Positions 1 to 6,054 of a stretch of DNA of 8,154 nt are shown in pieces. The stretch comes from Dictyoglomaceae bacterium. Its GTDB lineage: Bacteria > Dictyoglomota > Dictyoglomia > Dictyoglomales > Dictyoglomaceae. The stretch is from NCBI GenBank assembly GCA_028276205.1, contig JAPYWU010000059.1, positions 1 through 8,154 of the forward strand, read 5' to 3'. How positions within the stretch are numbered: position 1 is the first letter of the stretch; the number at the start of each line of letters is the position of its first letter. The position numbers and the translations under genes are program-made. The notes under the pieces are model-generated. The model made no database searches. It was not told where the DNA came from and saw nothing but the letters and a program-made list of their open reading frames with translations.

Positions 1-1142
1 AATATTTTCCAAAACACCCAGTTTTAATAATAAGAAAAGATGCGCATTCAAGTATTATCAACACAATGGGAGAAAAAATTTTAAACTTAGATCTATCATA
101 CTCAGAGGGTGAAATATTAACAGGAAGAGATCATCAGATAGTAGTTGGAAAAGTTTATCAAAATATTGAACCTTCCTTATTAGTAAAAGGCATTTTAAAG
201 ATATTAAAAAAATCAGCAGAAAAAGGTGTCACAACAATACATGCCTTAGAAGGTGGATATACTTCCCCTCCTAATACTCCTCAAATTTTGTTAGGATTAA
301 AGCAATACTTTCCAATAGATGTTCTCATATATTACCAAACAACTTCTATAAAAAAGGTTAAAGAACTTGGTTTAAATCAGATTGGAGGATGTCTTCTTGT
401 AGATGGTTCTGTCAGCAGTATGACTGCTGCATTATCAGAACCATATATTGTAGATAAAGAAAATTATGGAGTCTTATATTGGGATTTAGATACTCTCACT
501 AACTTTATTAGATCTGCTCATAACGAAAACTTGCAAATAGCTTTCCATGCTGTAGGAGACAGAGGAATTGATCTTCTACTCAAAGCCTATAAGAAGGTAT
601 TAAAAGATTACCCTAAGAAAGATCATAGACATAGAATAGAACATTTTGAATTACCTAAAAATGAGCATATAAAAATGGTGGCTGAATTAGAGTTAATGTT
701 ATCTTTACAACCAAGCTTTTTATACTTTTGGGGTGGAGAGGGTAAATTATACGAGGAATTTTTAGGAAAAGAAAGAAGTAAAAGAATAATACCATTAAAA
801 AGTATCATAGAACACAATATAATTGCTGGAGGGGGATCTGATAGCTCTGTAACTCCTATAGATCCCTTTTTAGGTATTTATTCTGCAGTTAATCATCCTA
901 ATCCTGAAGAAAATATATCTATTAAAGATGCCATTAAAATGTTTACTTTTAACAGTGCTTACATTGGTTTTTTGAATAACGAAAAAGGCTCTATTGAAAA
1001 GAATAAAATCGCTGATTTAGTAATATTAGATAGAGATCCATTGAATATAGACCCCAAAGATATATTAGATATAAAAGTCATAGCTACCATTTGTAAAGGA
1101 AAATTTGTATATAAAAATCCTTCTTATGATTTTAATGAGTAA
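1..1142 (+). CDS. Amidohydrolase family 3 (YtcJ/NfdA-like), 5' end outside window
   Basis: This is the C-terminal about 379 residues of a metal-dependent amidohydrolase of the YtcJ/NfdA (Amidohydro_3) type. The frame is open from base 3, and the residues before the first ATG (base 66) include PVLIIRKDAHS, which matches the family's conserved 'PV.lrR.DgHa' segment, so that ATG is internal and has no Shine-Dalgarno sequence. Counting from base 3, further family marks are DGS near 134-136, HAVGD starting at His182 and RIEH ending at His214 (metal ligands), GGGSDSSVTP with the probable catalytic Asp280, and the closing GSIEKNKIADLVILDRDP strand typical of the fold. The family is usually 500-550 residues; the N-terminal HxH metal motif should lie upstream. 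The substrate cannot be told: members hydrolyse N-formyl or other C-N bonds and many are uncharacterised. The 3' end overlaps the convergent flavoprotein gene by 19 bases. Confidence 0.88.
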   Translation, partial: YFPKHPVLIIRKDAHSSIINTMGEKILNLDLSYSEGEILTGRDHQIVVGKVYQNIEPSLLVKGILKILKKSAEKGVTTIHALEGGYTSPPNTPQILLGLKQYFPIDVLIYYQTTSIKKVKELGLNQIGGCLLVDGSVSSMTAALSEPYIVDKENYGVLYWDLDTLTNFIRSAHNENLQIAFHAVGDRGIDLLLKAYKKVLKDYPKKDHRHRIEHFELPKNEHIKMVAELELMLSLQPSFLYFWGGEGKLYEEFLGKERSKRIIPLKSIIEHNIIAGGGSDSSVTPIDPFLGIYSAVNHPNPEENISIKDAIKMFTFNSAYIGFLNNEKGSIEKNKIADLVILDRDPLNIDPKDILDIKVIATICKGKFVYKNPSYDFNE

Positions 1143-1146
1143 GAAG
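1113..1146 (-). terminator. Weak inverted repeat at convergent gene ends, possible terminator
   Basis: CTTCTTA (1120-1126) and TAAGAAG (1140-1146) form a 7-bp inverted repeat with a 13-base loop. Read on the minus strand, the stem is followed after two bases by a run of five T (1117-1113), so it could end transcription of the tRNA-Arg/DUF4388/flavoprotein unit. The arms contain the TAA stop codons of both converging genes. The stem is AT-rich and would be weak at high temperature; on the plus strand there is no T run. Confidence 0.28.
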
Positions 1147-2521
1147 CCAGCCTCCTAAGAATTTCTTGTCCAACTACTAAACCTGAGACCGATGCTTGCA
1201 TAAGACCTCTTGTAATTCCTGCACCATCTCCTATAGCAAATAAATTTTTAACCTCTGTTTCAAGAGAAGAGTTTAGTTTTACTCTTGCTGAATAAAACTT
1301 AACCTCTACACCATAAAGAAGAGTATGGCGAGAATAAACTCCTGGGGTAACTTTATCTAAAGCTTGAATCATTTCTATAATATCCACTAAATATCTATAT
1401 GGTAATACCAAACTCAGGTCTCCTGGAACCGCATCTTTTAAAGTAGGAACAACCATTCCTTTTTGTAATCTATCCCATGTAGATCGTCTTCCTGCTAATA
1501 GATCTCCTAATCTTTGTAATATGACACCATTACTCAAAAGATTAGCAAGACTTCCGATAGCTCTACCATATGCAATTGGATCTTTAAAGGGCTCGGTAAA
1601 ATTCTTCGAAACAAGAATAGCAAAGTTTGTATTTTCAGTTTTCTTTTCAGCAAAACTATGTCCATTTACTGATATTATCCCTTCATTTTGTTCCATTACC
1701 ACCTCACCATATGGATTCATACAAAAGGTTCTTACCTTATCATCAAAAGTTTTTGTGTAATATATAAATTTCGCCTCATACAATTCATCTGTAAGCTCCT
1801 TCATTACTGCTGCAGGAATTTCTACTCTCACACCAATATCTACTGGATTTATGACCCAAGAAAGACCAATCCTTTTACCTTCTTCAGAAAACCATTTAGA
1901 TCCCTCTCTTCCTGGAGCAACAACCACAAAATCAGCATAATAAATTTTCCCATCCTCTAACTCTACGCCTTTAACTTTATTCTCCTCAACAATAATTCTG
2001 ATAACTTGCTTATTTAAAATAATATCTACTTTATCTTTTAGATATTCATACATGTTAAGTAATATAGGTGCACACTTTTCAGTACCGAGATGTCTAATAG
2101 CATAATAAACTAATCTTAGATCAGCTGCTATTGCTTTTTTCTGAAAATATGCAAACTTTTCAGGATCTGGTTTTACAATAGGTTGGTCTGCTCCAAATTC
2201 GGTATATATATCATTTACTTCATCCATCAATTTTATTAACTTTTGCTCACCGATGTAATCCTTTAACCAACCACCCACTTCCGTTGAAAAAGTAAGTTTG
2301 CCATCACTAAAAGCCCCAGCTCCACCCCATCCAGATACAATATTACATCTTGGGCATAAAACACATCCTTGTCTATTTATAATAGCTGGACAGATCCTTC
2401 TACTGGTAATATCCCCTTTCTCTACCAGCAAAATTTTAAGGGGCTTATTACCCCTTACTAACGATATAGCACTAAATATACCTGCTGGTCCACCACCAAC
2501 TATAATTACATCATACTTCAT
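1124..2521 (-). CDS. FAD-dependent dehydrogenase, COG2509 type
   Basis: This 465-residue protein is a flavoprotein of the uncharacterised NAD(P)/FAD-dependent dehydrogenase family COG2509. An N-terminal Rossmann motif GGGPAG (residues 9-14) and acidic Glu34 bind the ADP part of FAD, and the C-terminal LFAIGDGAGITRGLMQAS is the second FAD-contact block. Between them the family signature runs RRICP...GCVLCPRC...GWGGAGAFSDGKL (about 41-76), with Cys44, Cys53, Cys56 and Cys59 in a C-x8-C-x2-C-x2-C pattern that could hold iron-sulfur or zinc. No signal peptide is seen, so it is probably cytoplasmic. The reaction is unknown for the family. The ATG overlaps the stop of the upstream DUF4388 gene as ATGA (2518-2521), which points to translational coupling; an AGGAG (2536-2540) lies 14 bases upstream, somewhat far. 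Length is normal for the family. Confidence 0.9.
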   Translation of the reverse strand: MKYDVIIVGGGPAGIFSAISLVRGNKPLKILLVEKGDITSRRICPAIINRQGCVLCPRCNIVSGWGGAGAFSDGKLTFSTEVGGWLKDYIGEQKLIKLMDEVNDIYTEFGADQPIVKPDPEKFAYFQKKAIAADLRLVYYAIRHLGTEKCAPILLNMYEYLKDKVDIILNKQVIRIIVEENKVKGVELEDGKIYYADFVVVAPGREGSKWFSEEGKRIGLSWVINPVDIGVRVEIPAAVMKELTDELYEAKFIYYTKTFDDKVRTFCMNPYGEVVMEQNEGIISVNGHSFAEKKTENTNFAILVSKNFTEPFKDPIAYGRAIGSLANLLSNGVILQRLGDLLAGRRSTWDRLQKGMVVPTLKDAVPGDLSLVLPYRYLVDIIEMIQALDKVTPGVYSRHTLLYGVEVKFYSARVKLNSSLETEVKNLFAIGDGAGITRGLMQASVSGLVVGQEILRRLASYSLKS

Positions 2522-3342
2522 ACTGGATATAAATTCTCCTGTGATAATCTTGGTAGATATTCAAGTCCTTCTTTCAATCTTACTCTACCACCTTTAACTA
2601 ATTTTACAAGTTCCGGAATAATTTTACCTCTTTCTTCTTCAATTTCCAAGAGGATTTTTTCCATATTCATCTTCCCATCCATAATCTTCAGCATCTTTTG
2701 AACTGCAGGATCATTAGATGAAACATTACCTACCTTCTCAGGTACCACATGTTGCAAATTTACAAGATCCCTTAATGCTAATCTTCCAGATTCTAAATTA
2801 TTTAATACCACATCTATGGCTAATAATGTTCCTAAACCACTTATTCTTGCAATTGTAGCAAAATCTCTCCTACCATCTATATTTGATAGAATGAACCTTT
2901 CCTTTTCTTCAGGCGTCATATTTTCTGGGTCTTTTCTTAAAAGAAGAACTTGAACATTTGATGGTATAGCAAGAGAGGGATTAGGAAAGAAAGGAACAAC
3001 AGTAAGGGATCCTAATTTTTTTGTTTTTTCATGCCATTCATCCATAATTCTTGCTGCTTCTAAAACTAAAGCTTCAGAAGACATGGATATAGCAACAGGA
3101 ACATCCACATTTGTTTCTTCAACAAACTCAAAATTTCCATCATCCCAAGTGAAAAGCTCAAGAAATGCTGGCATTCCTTTTAGTTTTCCAACCTCGCCGT
3201 TGATTACTCTTCCATCTTTAAAATAAAGAATTCCCTTTTTAAAAGGTTTATTAATGATAAGTTTTCCGGTAGAGAACTTTCCAGAAAGAATCTGTATCAA
3301 AGAGACTAAATCGAATTCTTTTAAATTACCAGTAAGTGGCAT
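2518..3342 (-). CDS. DUF4388 (PATAN domain) protein
   Basis: The 274-residue product begins with a PATAN/DUF4388 domain (about 4-76): GNLKEFDLVSLIQILS, the GKL strand, GILYFKDGRVINGEVG and the closing FTWDDGNFEFVEE. Then comes the family's EAARIMDEW helix (about 95-103), a middle winged-helix-like segment (about 150-185, IDGRRDFATIARISGLG...LESGRL) and a C-terminal segment with a similar pattern (about 205-255, MDGKMNMEKILLEI...LVKGGRVRL). No membrane segment or signal peptide is seen. Domains of this type occur in bacterial signalling proteins, including some linked to two-component receivers and gliding or polarity systems, but no receiver is fused here and no mechanism is known. GAGGGGAG (3349-3356) lies 6 bases before the ATG. 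It is co-transcribed behind tRNA-Arg and is probably coupled to the flavoprotein gene downstream, suggesting a shared but unknown role. Confidence 0.87.
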   Translation of the reverse strand: MPLTGNLKEFDLVSLIQILSGKFSTGKLIINKPFKKGILYFKDGRVINGEVGKLKGMPAFLELFTWDDGNFEFVEETNVDVPVAISMSSEALVLEAARIMDEWHEKTKKLGSLTVVPFFPNPSLAIPSNVQVLLLRKDPENMTPEEKERFILSNIDGRRDFATIARISGLGTLLAIDVVLNNLESGRLALRDLVNLQHVVPEKVGNVSSNDPAVQKMLKIMDGKMNMEKILLEIEEERGKIIPELVKLVKGGRVRLKEGLEYLPRLSQENLYPV

Positions 3343-3363
3343 ATACCTCTCCCCTCATATATA

Positions 3364-3440
3364 TGGTGCGCCCGAGAGGACTTGAACCTCTAACCTACGG
3401 ATTCGTAGTCCGCCGCTCTATCCTGTTGAGCTACGGGCGC
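3364..3440 (-). tRNA. tRNA-Arg (anticodon ACG)
   Basis: A complete cloverleaf is readable on the minus strand: acceptor GCGCCCG/CGGGCGC, D stem GCTC/GAGC, anticodon stem GCGGA/TCCGT around loop CTACGAA, and T stem AGAGG/CCTCT around TTCAAGT. The anticodon ACG (genomic 3404-3406) reads CGN Arg codons, normally after A34 is converted to inosine by TadA. Discriminator A is at 3367, and the CCA end is encoded (3364-3366). A near-consensus promoter lies 15 bases upstream and the DUF4388 start codon lies 21 bases downstream. Confidence 0.97.
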
Positions 3441-3454
3441 ACTCTTCAAAATTG

Positions 3455-3484
3455 ATTATAAAATGTTTTTTTTCAATAAGTCAA
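3455..3484 (-). promoter_or_regulatory. Sigma-A-type promoter for tRNA-Arg/DUF4388/flavoprotein
   Basis: On the minus strand TTGACT (3479-3484) and TATAAT (3455-3460) are separated by 18 bases that include an A8 run. Transcription should start near 3448, giving a leader of about 8 bases before the tRNA. No terminator is seen between tRNA-Arg and the next gene, so this is probably the promoter for the whole unit. Confidence 0.78.
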
Positions 3485-3506
3485 GAAAGTTAAAGATTCT
3501 TATTTA

Positions 3507-3755
3507 TTAGAATAACGATTGAAGGTCTCTTAACAATTCACTTATCTCCTTTTCTAAATCCTTGTCTCCTTCAGCCAAACATTTTTTAGTATAATTTTCT
3601 ACTAATAATATACCTACCCTCTTTAGGGCAGATCTTACAGCAGCAATTTGAGAAATAATCTCCTTACAATCTCTATCCTCTTCTATCATTCTTTGGAGTC
3701 CCCTAACCTGTCCTTCTATTCTTCTTAAAGCCACAAGATAATCTCTCTTGTCCAA
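3507..3755 (-). CDS. CsoR/CstR-family (DUF156) repressor, TTG start
   Basis: The 82-residue protein is a full-length all-helical CsoR/RcnR/FrmR/CstR-family DNA-binding regulator: LRRIEGQVRGLQRMIEEDRDC, then QIAAVRSALKRVG and LLVENYTKKCL. Cys30 and Cys59 match the two family cysteines with the usual spacing of 29, but the position four before the second Cys, His in copper-sensing CsoR, is Tyr55. A C-x-C protein without the His is closer to persulfide-sensing CstR than to a Cu(I) sensor; this is inference. These proteins act as tetramers that leave DNA when the cysteines are modified or loaded. It starts with TTG, supported by GAGGGAG (3765-3771) nine bases upstream; no in-frame ATG or GTG is available because the nfnB stop TAG lies only one codon before. 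It is the last gene of the nfn operon, so self-regulation is likely. Confidence 0.86.
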   Translation of the reverse strand: MDKRDYLVALRRIEGQVRGLQRMIEEDRDCKEIISQIAAVRSALKRVGILLVENYTKKCLAEGDKDLEKEISELLRDLQSLF

Positions 3756-3758
3756 TGT

Positions 3759-5147
3759 CTAATTCTCCCTCAATAAATATTTAATAATACTCCTTGCAGA
3801 TATTTTTCCTGCACCCATTGCGTTTATTACTGTAGCTGCACCACTTGCAATATCTCCTCCTGCATAAACTCTTTCTTTTGATGTTTTTCCTGTTGTTTCA
3901 TCAATTATTATAGTTCCATGTTTGCTTATAGCTAAATCTGGAGTAGTCATACTTATTAATGGATTTGGTATGGTTCCTATAGCTACTATTACCATATCCA
4001 AAGGGAAAAAGAAGTTTGAATTGGGAACAGGAATTGGTCTTCTCCTACCACTACTATCTGGTTCTCCAAGCATCATTCTTTGAAGTTCTATACCTATTAC
4101 TTTACCATTCTCATCACCAATAAATTTAACAGGAGCAACTAAGAAATTAAATCTAACTCCCTCTTCCTTTGCATGGATAATCTCTTCATATCTTGCAGGC
4201 ATTTCTTCTTCAGTACGTCTATATAAGACATGAACTTCCTCTGCTCCTAATCTTATAGCTGTTCTTGCAGCATCCATAGCTACATTTCCTCCTCCTATTA
4301 CCCCCACTCTCTTTCCTATCTTTATTGGTGTGTCATATTCAGGAAATCTGTATGCTTTCATAAGATTAACTCTTGTTAAAAATTCATTAGCAGAATAAAT
4401 ACCTACAAGATTTTCCCCTGGTATGTTCAAAAATTGAGGAGCACCAGCTCCTGTACCTATAAATACTGCATCATATTCTTTCAAAAGCTCATCTATGGTT
4501 ATAGTTCTACCTACTACCACATTTGTATATATATTGACCCCTAAATTTTTAACATACTCTATTTCCGCTCTCACTATTCTTTTAGGAAGTCTAAACTCAG
4601 GTATTCCATAAATCAAGACTCCTCCAGGTTCATGAAAAGCCTCAAAGATACTTACATTAATTCCTTTCTTTGCCAAATCTCCTGCTACTGTCAATCCTGC
4701 AGGACCAGAGCCAATAACCGCCACATTTTTGTTATATTTTTTTTCTATTTTGGGAATTTCTATACCTTTTTTTAATTCAAGATCTGCCACAAACCTTTCT
4801 AATCTACCAATTGCTACTGGTTCTCCAACCCTTTTTAAAGTACATAGAGCTTCGCATTGGTTCTCCTGAGGACATACCCTTCCTGTTGTGGCTGGAAGAT
4901 TATTTGTTTCTTTAATTTTTTTAATAGCCTCATCATATCTTCTTTCTTTTATAAGTCTAATAAAACCAGGGATATCAATGTTTACAGGGCATCCTTTTAT
5001 ACAAGGGGCATCTTTACATTGTAAACATCTACTTGCCTCTATTAAAGCTTGCTCTTCAGTATAACCTAATGCCACTTCATCAAAATTTCTAATTCTTTCT
5101 TCTACTGGTTGTTCAGGCATGGGAGTTTTAGTCTTTAAAACTTTCAA
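3759..5147 (-). CDS. nfnB: NfnB/SudA: NADPH-dependent transhydrogenase large subunit (GltA family)
   Basis: This is the FAD and [4Fe-4S] subunit of a ferredoxin-NAD(P) transhydrogenase; such proteins are often annotated as glutamate synthase small chain GltA. From the TTG at 5147 it is 462 residues. Key parts are the N-terminal cysteine region RCLQC...APCIKGCPVNIDIPGF and GRVCPQENQCEALC (seven Cys), where the Glu in PQE may correspond to the unusual Glu cluster ligand reported for T. maritima Nfn; the FAD motif VIGSGPAGLTVAG; GIPEFRLP; the NADPH motif VIGGGNVAMDAAR with VLYRR; and YAGGDIASGA near the end. No glutamate synthase large subunit is nearby and nfnA is directly upstream, which favours NfnB. 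The frame also has a TTG at 5171 without a Shine-Dalgarno and an ATG at 5120. TTG at 5147 is preferred because GAGG (5157-5160) sits nine bases upstream and the protein then begins in typical NfnB style before PMPEQ. It overlaps nfnA by 20 bases. Confidence 0.9.
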   Translation of the reverse strand: MKVLKTKTPMPEQPVEERIRNFDEVALGYTEEQALIEASRCLQCKDAPCIKGCPVNIDIPGFIRLIKERRYDEAIKKIKETNNLPATTGRVCPQENQCEALCTLKRVGEPVAIGRLERFVADLELKKGIEIPKIEKKYNKNVAVIGSGPAGLTVAGDLAKKGINVSIFEAFHEPGGVLIYGIPEFRLPKRIVRAEIEYVKNLGVNIYTNVVVGRTITIDELLKEYDAVFIGTGAGAPQFLNIPGENLVGIYSANEFLTRVNLMKAYRFPEYDTPIKIGKRVGVIGGGNVAMDAARTAIRLGAEEVHVLYRRTEEEMPARYEEIIHAKEEGVRFNFLVAPVKFIGDENGKVIGIELQRMMLGEPDSSGRRRPIPVPNSNFFFPLDMVIVAIGTIPNPLISMTTPDLAISKHGTIIIDETTGKTSKERVYAGGDIASGAATVINAMGAGKISARSIIKYLLREN

Positions 5148-5979
5148 TTCTATTCGCCTCGCTTTCTTCAAGGGTCTTTAGAGCAAGCATTTCTTCTTCC
5201 TTATAAGTTTTTAACCTTAATAAAAGTTCATCAAAATCAACCAAATGTCCATCAAACTCTGGTCCATCCACACAAGTAAACTTTATTTTACCATCCACAG
5301 TAACTCTACATCCTCCACACATACCTGTACCATCCACCATTATAGGATTAAGACTTACTATGGTTGGAACATTATATGGTCTTGTAACATCAGAAACCAC
5401 CTTCATCATAATAGTAGGACCCACAGCCCATATTCTATCTATTTTTCTACCTTCTAATAATTCTTTAAGAACATCCGTAACAAGCCCTTTTCTTCCCAAG
5501 GTACCATCATCTGTTGTAATATAAGCTTCATCTACTATATTTTCAATTTCATCTTTGAAAATAACATATTCTTTACTCCTTCCCCCTATAATACTTATTA
5601 CATAATTTCCACAAGATTTTAAAGCTTTTAATATGGGAAAAAGTGCTGCTATTCCTACTCCTCCTCCTACTCCAATTACTACTCCATATTTATCTATATC
5701 ACTTGGTTTACCCAAGGGGCCAACTACATCAAGTATATATTCACCCTTTTCTAATTTTCCAAGAAGTTTTGTAGTTTTCCCTACTTCTTGAAAAACAATA
5801 GTAATACTTCCTTCTTTTTCATCTTTATCTGCTATAGTTAGAGGAATTCTTTCACCTTTATCATAAACCCTTATTACAACAAATTGTCCTGCTAATGCCT
5901 TCTGAGAAATTAAAGGAGCCTTAACTTTTATTAACTTAACTCCCGGTGCCAATATTTTCTTTTCCAATATTTCAAACAA
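5128..5979 (-). CDS. nfnA: NfnA/SudB: FAD/[2Fe-2S] NAD(H)-binding subunit
   Basis: The 283-residue protein is the small subunit of NfnAB (also SudB), related to dihydroorotate dehydrogenase electron-transfer subunits. It has an N-terminal flavin-binding barrel with RIPLTIAD (44-51), an NAD-binding domain with GVGGGVGIAALFPILKAL (103-120) and IIGGRSKEY, and a [2Fe-2S] motif near the C-terminus: VDGTGMCGGC with Cys221 and Cys224, then Cys236, with Asp216 in the position of the fourth (Asp) ligand described for Nfn. With NfnB it forms a soluble complex coupling NADH, NADPH and reduced ferredoxin by flavin-based bifurcation; the P. furiosus relative was first studied as sulfide dehydrogenase/polysulfide reductase. 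The start is TTG with a full AAGGAGG (5989-5995) nine bases upstream. It is the first gene of the operon, just behind a promoter and a candidate operator. Assignment to NfnA is strong; physiological direction cannot be read from sequence. Confidence 0.91.
   Translation of the reverse strand: MFEILEKKILAPGVKLIKVKAPLISQKALAGQFVVIRVYDKGERIPLTIADKDEKEGSITIVFQEVGKTTKLLGKLEKGEYILDVVGPLGKPSDIDKYGVVIGVGGGVGIAALFPILKALKSCGNYVISIIGGRSKEYVIFKDEIENIVDEAYITTDDGTLGRKGLVTDVLKELLEGRKIDRIWAVGPTIMMKVVSDVTRPYNVPTIVSLNPIMVDGTGMCGGCRVTVDGKIKFTCVDGPEFDGHLVDFDELLLRLKTYKEEEMLALKTLEESEANRIESFKD
5157..5160 (-). promoter_or_regulatory. Ribosome binding site deciding the nfnB start
   Basis: GAGG, read on the minus strand inside the end of nfnA, lies nine bases before the TTG at 5147. 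No comparable sequence precedes the longer TTG (5171) or the shorter ATG (5120), so it is the best guide to the nfnB start. Confidence 0.5.
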
Positions 5980-5988
5980 GAATTTCTC

Positions 5989-5995
5989 CCTCCTT
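5989..5995 (-). promoter_or_regulatory. Strong ribosome binding site for TTG start of nfnA
   Basis: AAGGAGG is a full match to the anti-Shine-Dalgarno sequence, nine bases before TTG (5979). No ATG or GTG fits this site, so the TTG start of nfnA is well supported. Confidence 0.8.
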
Positions 5996-6006
5996 TTTTG
6001 AGAAAA

Positions 6007-6035
6007 AGTATAACACCTAAGGATATATAAGTAAA
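6007..6035 (-). promoter_or_regulatory. Promoter of the nfnA-nfnB-csoR-like operon
   Basis: On the minus strand TTTACT (6030-6035) and TATACT (6007-6012) are 17 bases apart, a good sigma-A-type promoter with a weaker -35. Start near 6000 would give a leader of about 20 bases containing the AAGGAGG site. The -35 touches the ACCC-N4-GGGT dyad. Confidence 0.72.
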
Positions 6036-6049
6036 CCCTAATGGGTATA
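6032..6049. promoter_or_regulatory. Candidate operator (ACCC-N4-GGGT dyad) for the CsoR/CstR-like repressor
   Basis: Plus-strand TAAACCCTAATGGGTATA has ACCC and GGGT arms spaced by 4 bases, with further matching outer bases (six of nine pairs symmetric). CsoR/CstR operators known to me are short dyads with C-run/G-run arms set in AT-rich DNA, and this is such a site. It overlaps the upstream edge of the -35 box of the operon that encodes a repressor of this family, so binding could block RNA polymerase. Binding is inferred, not shown. Confidence 0.5.
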
Positions 6050-6054
6050 TTATA

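Noticed and set aside
66..68. ATG at 66 as the start of the amidohydrolase
   Set aside because: The frame is open back to the window edge, the upstream residues match the family, and no ribosome site precedes the ATG.
623..817. Minus-strand open frame antisense to the amidohydrolase
   Set aside because: It overlaps the conserved RIEH region of the amidohydrolase and has no features of its own.
1521..2597. Plus-strand open frames at 1521-1760, 1688-1960 and 2298-2597
   Set aside because: They lie antisense to the flavoprotein and DUF4388 genes, have Cys/His/Ser-rich composition without family resemblance, and lack ribosome sites.
3483..3501. AAGAA/TTCTT inverted repeat after the repressor gene as an operon terminator
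   Set aside because: It has only 5 A-T-rich base pairs and overlaps the next -35 box, so it is too weak to claim; read-through into tRNA-Arg remains possible.
3759..5147. Glutamate synthase small chain (GltD/GltA) as the function of the nfnB gene
   Set aside because: No large glutamate synthase subunit is present and the gene overlaps nfnA, which fits the transhydrogenase complex better.
5245..5457. Plus-strand open frame antisense to nfnA
   Set aside because: Its composition is dominated by Ser, Thr, His and Ile from the reverse of a conserved gene, and it has no start context.
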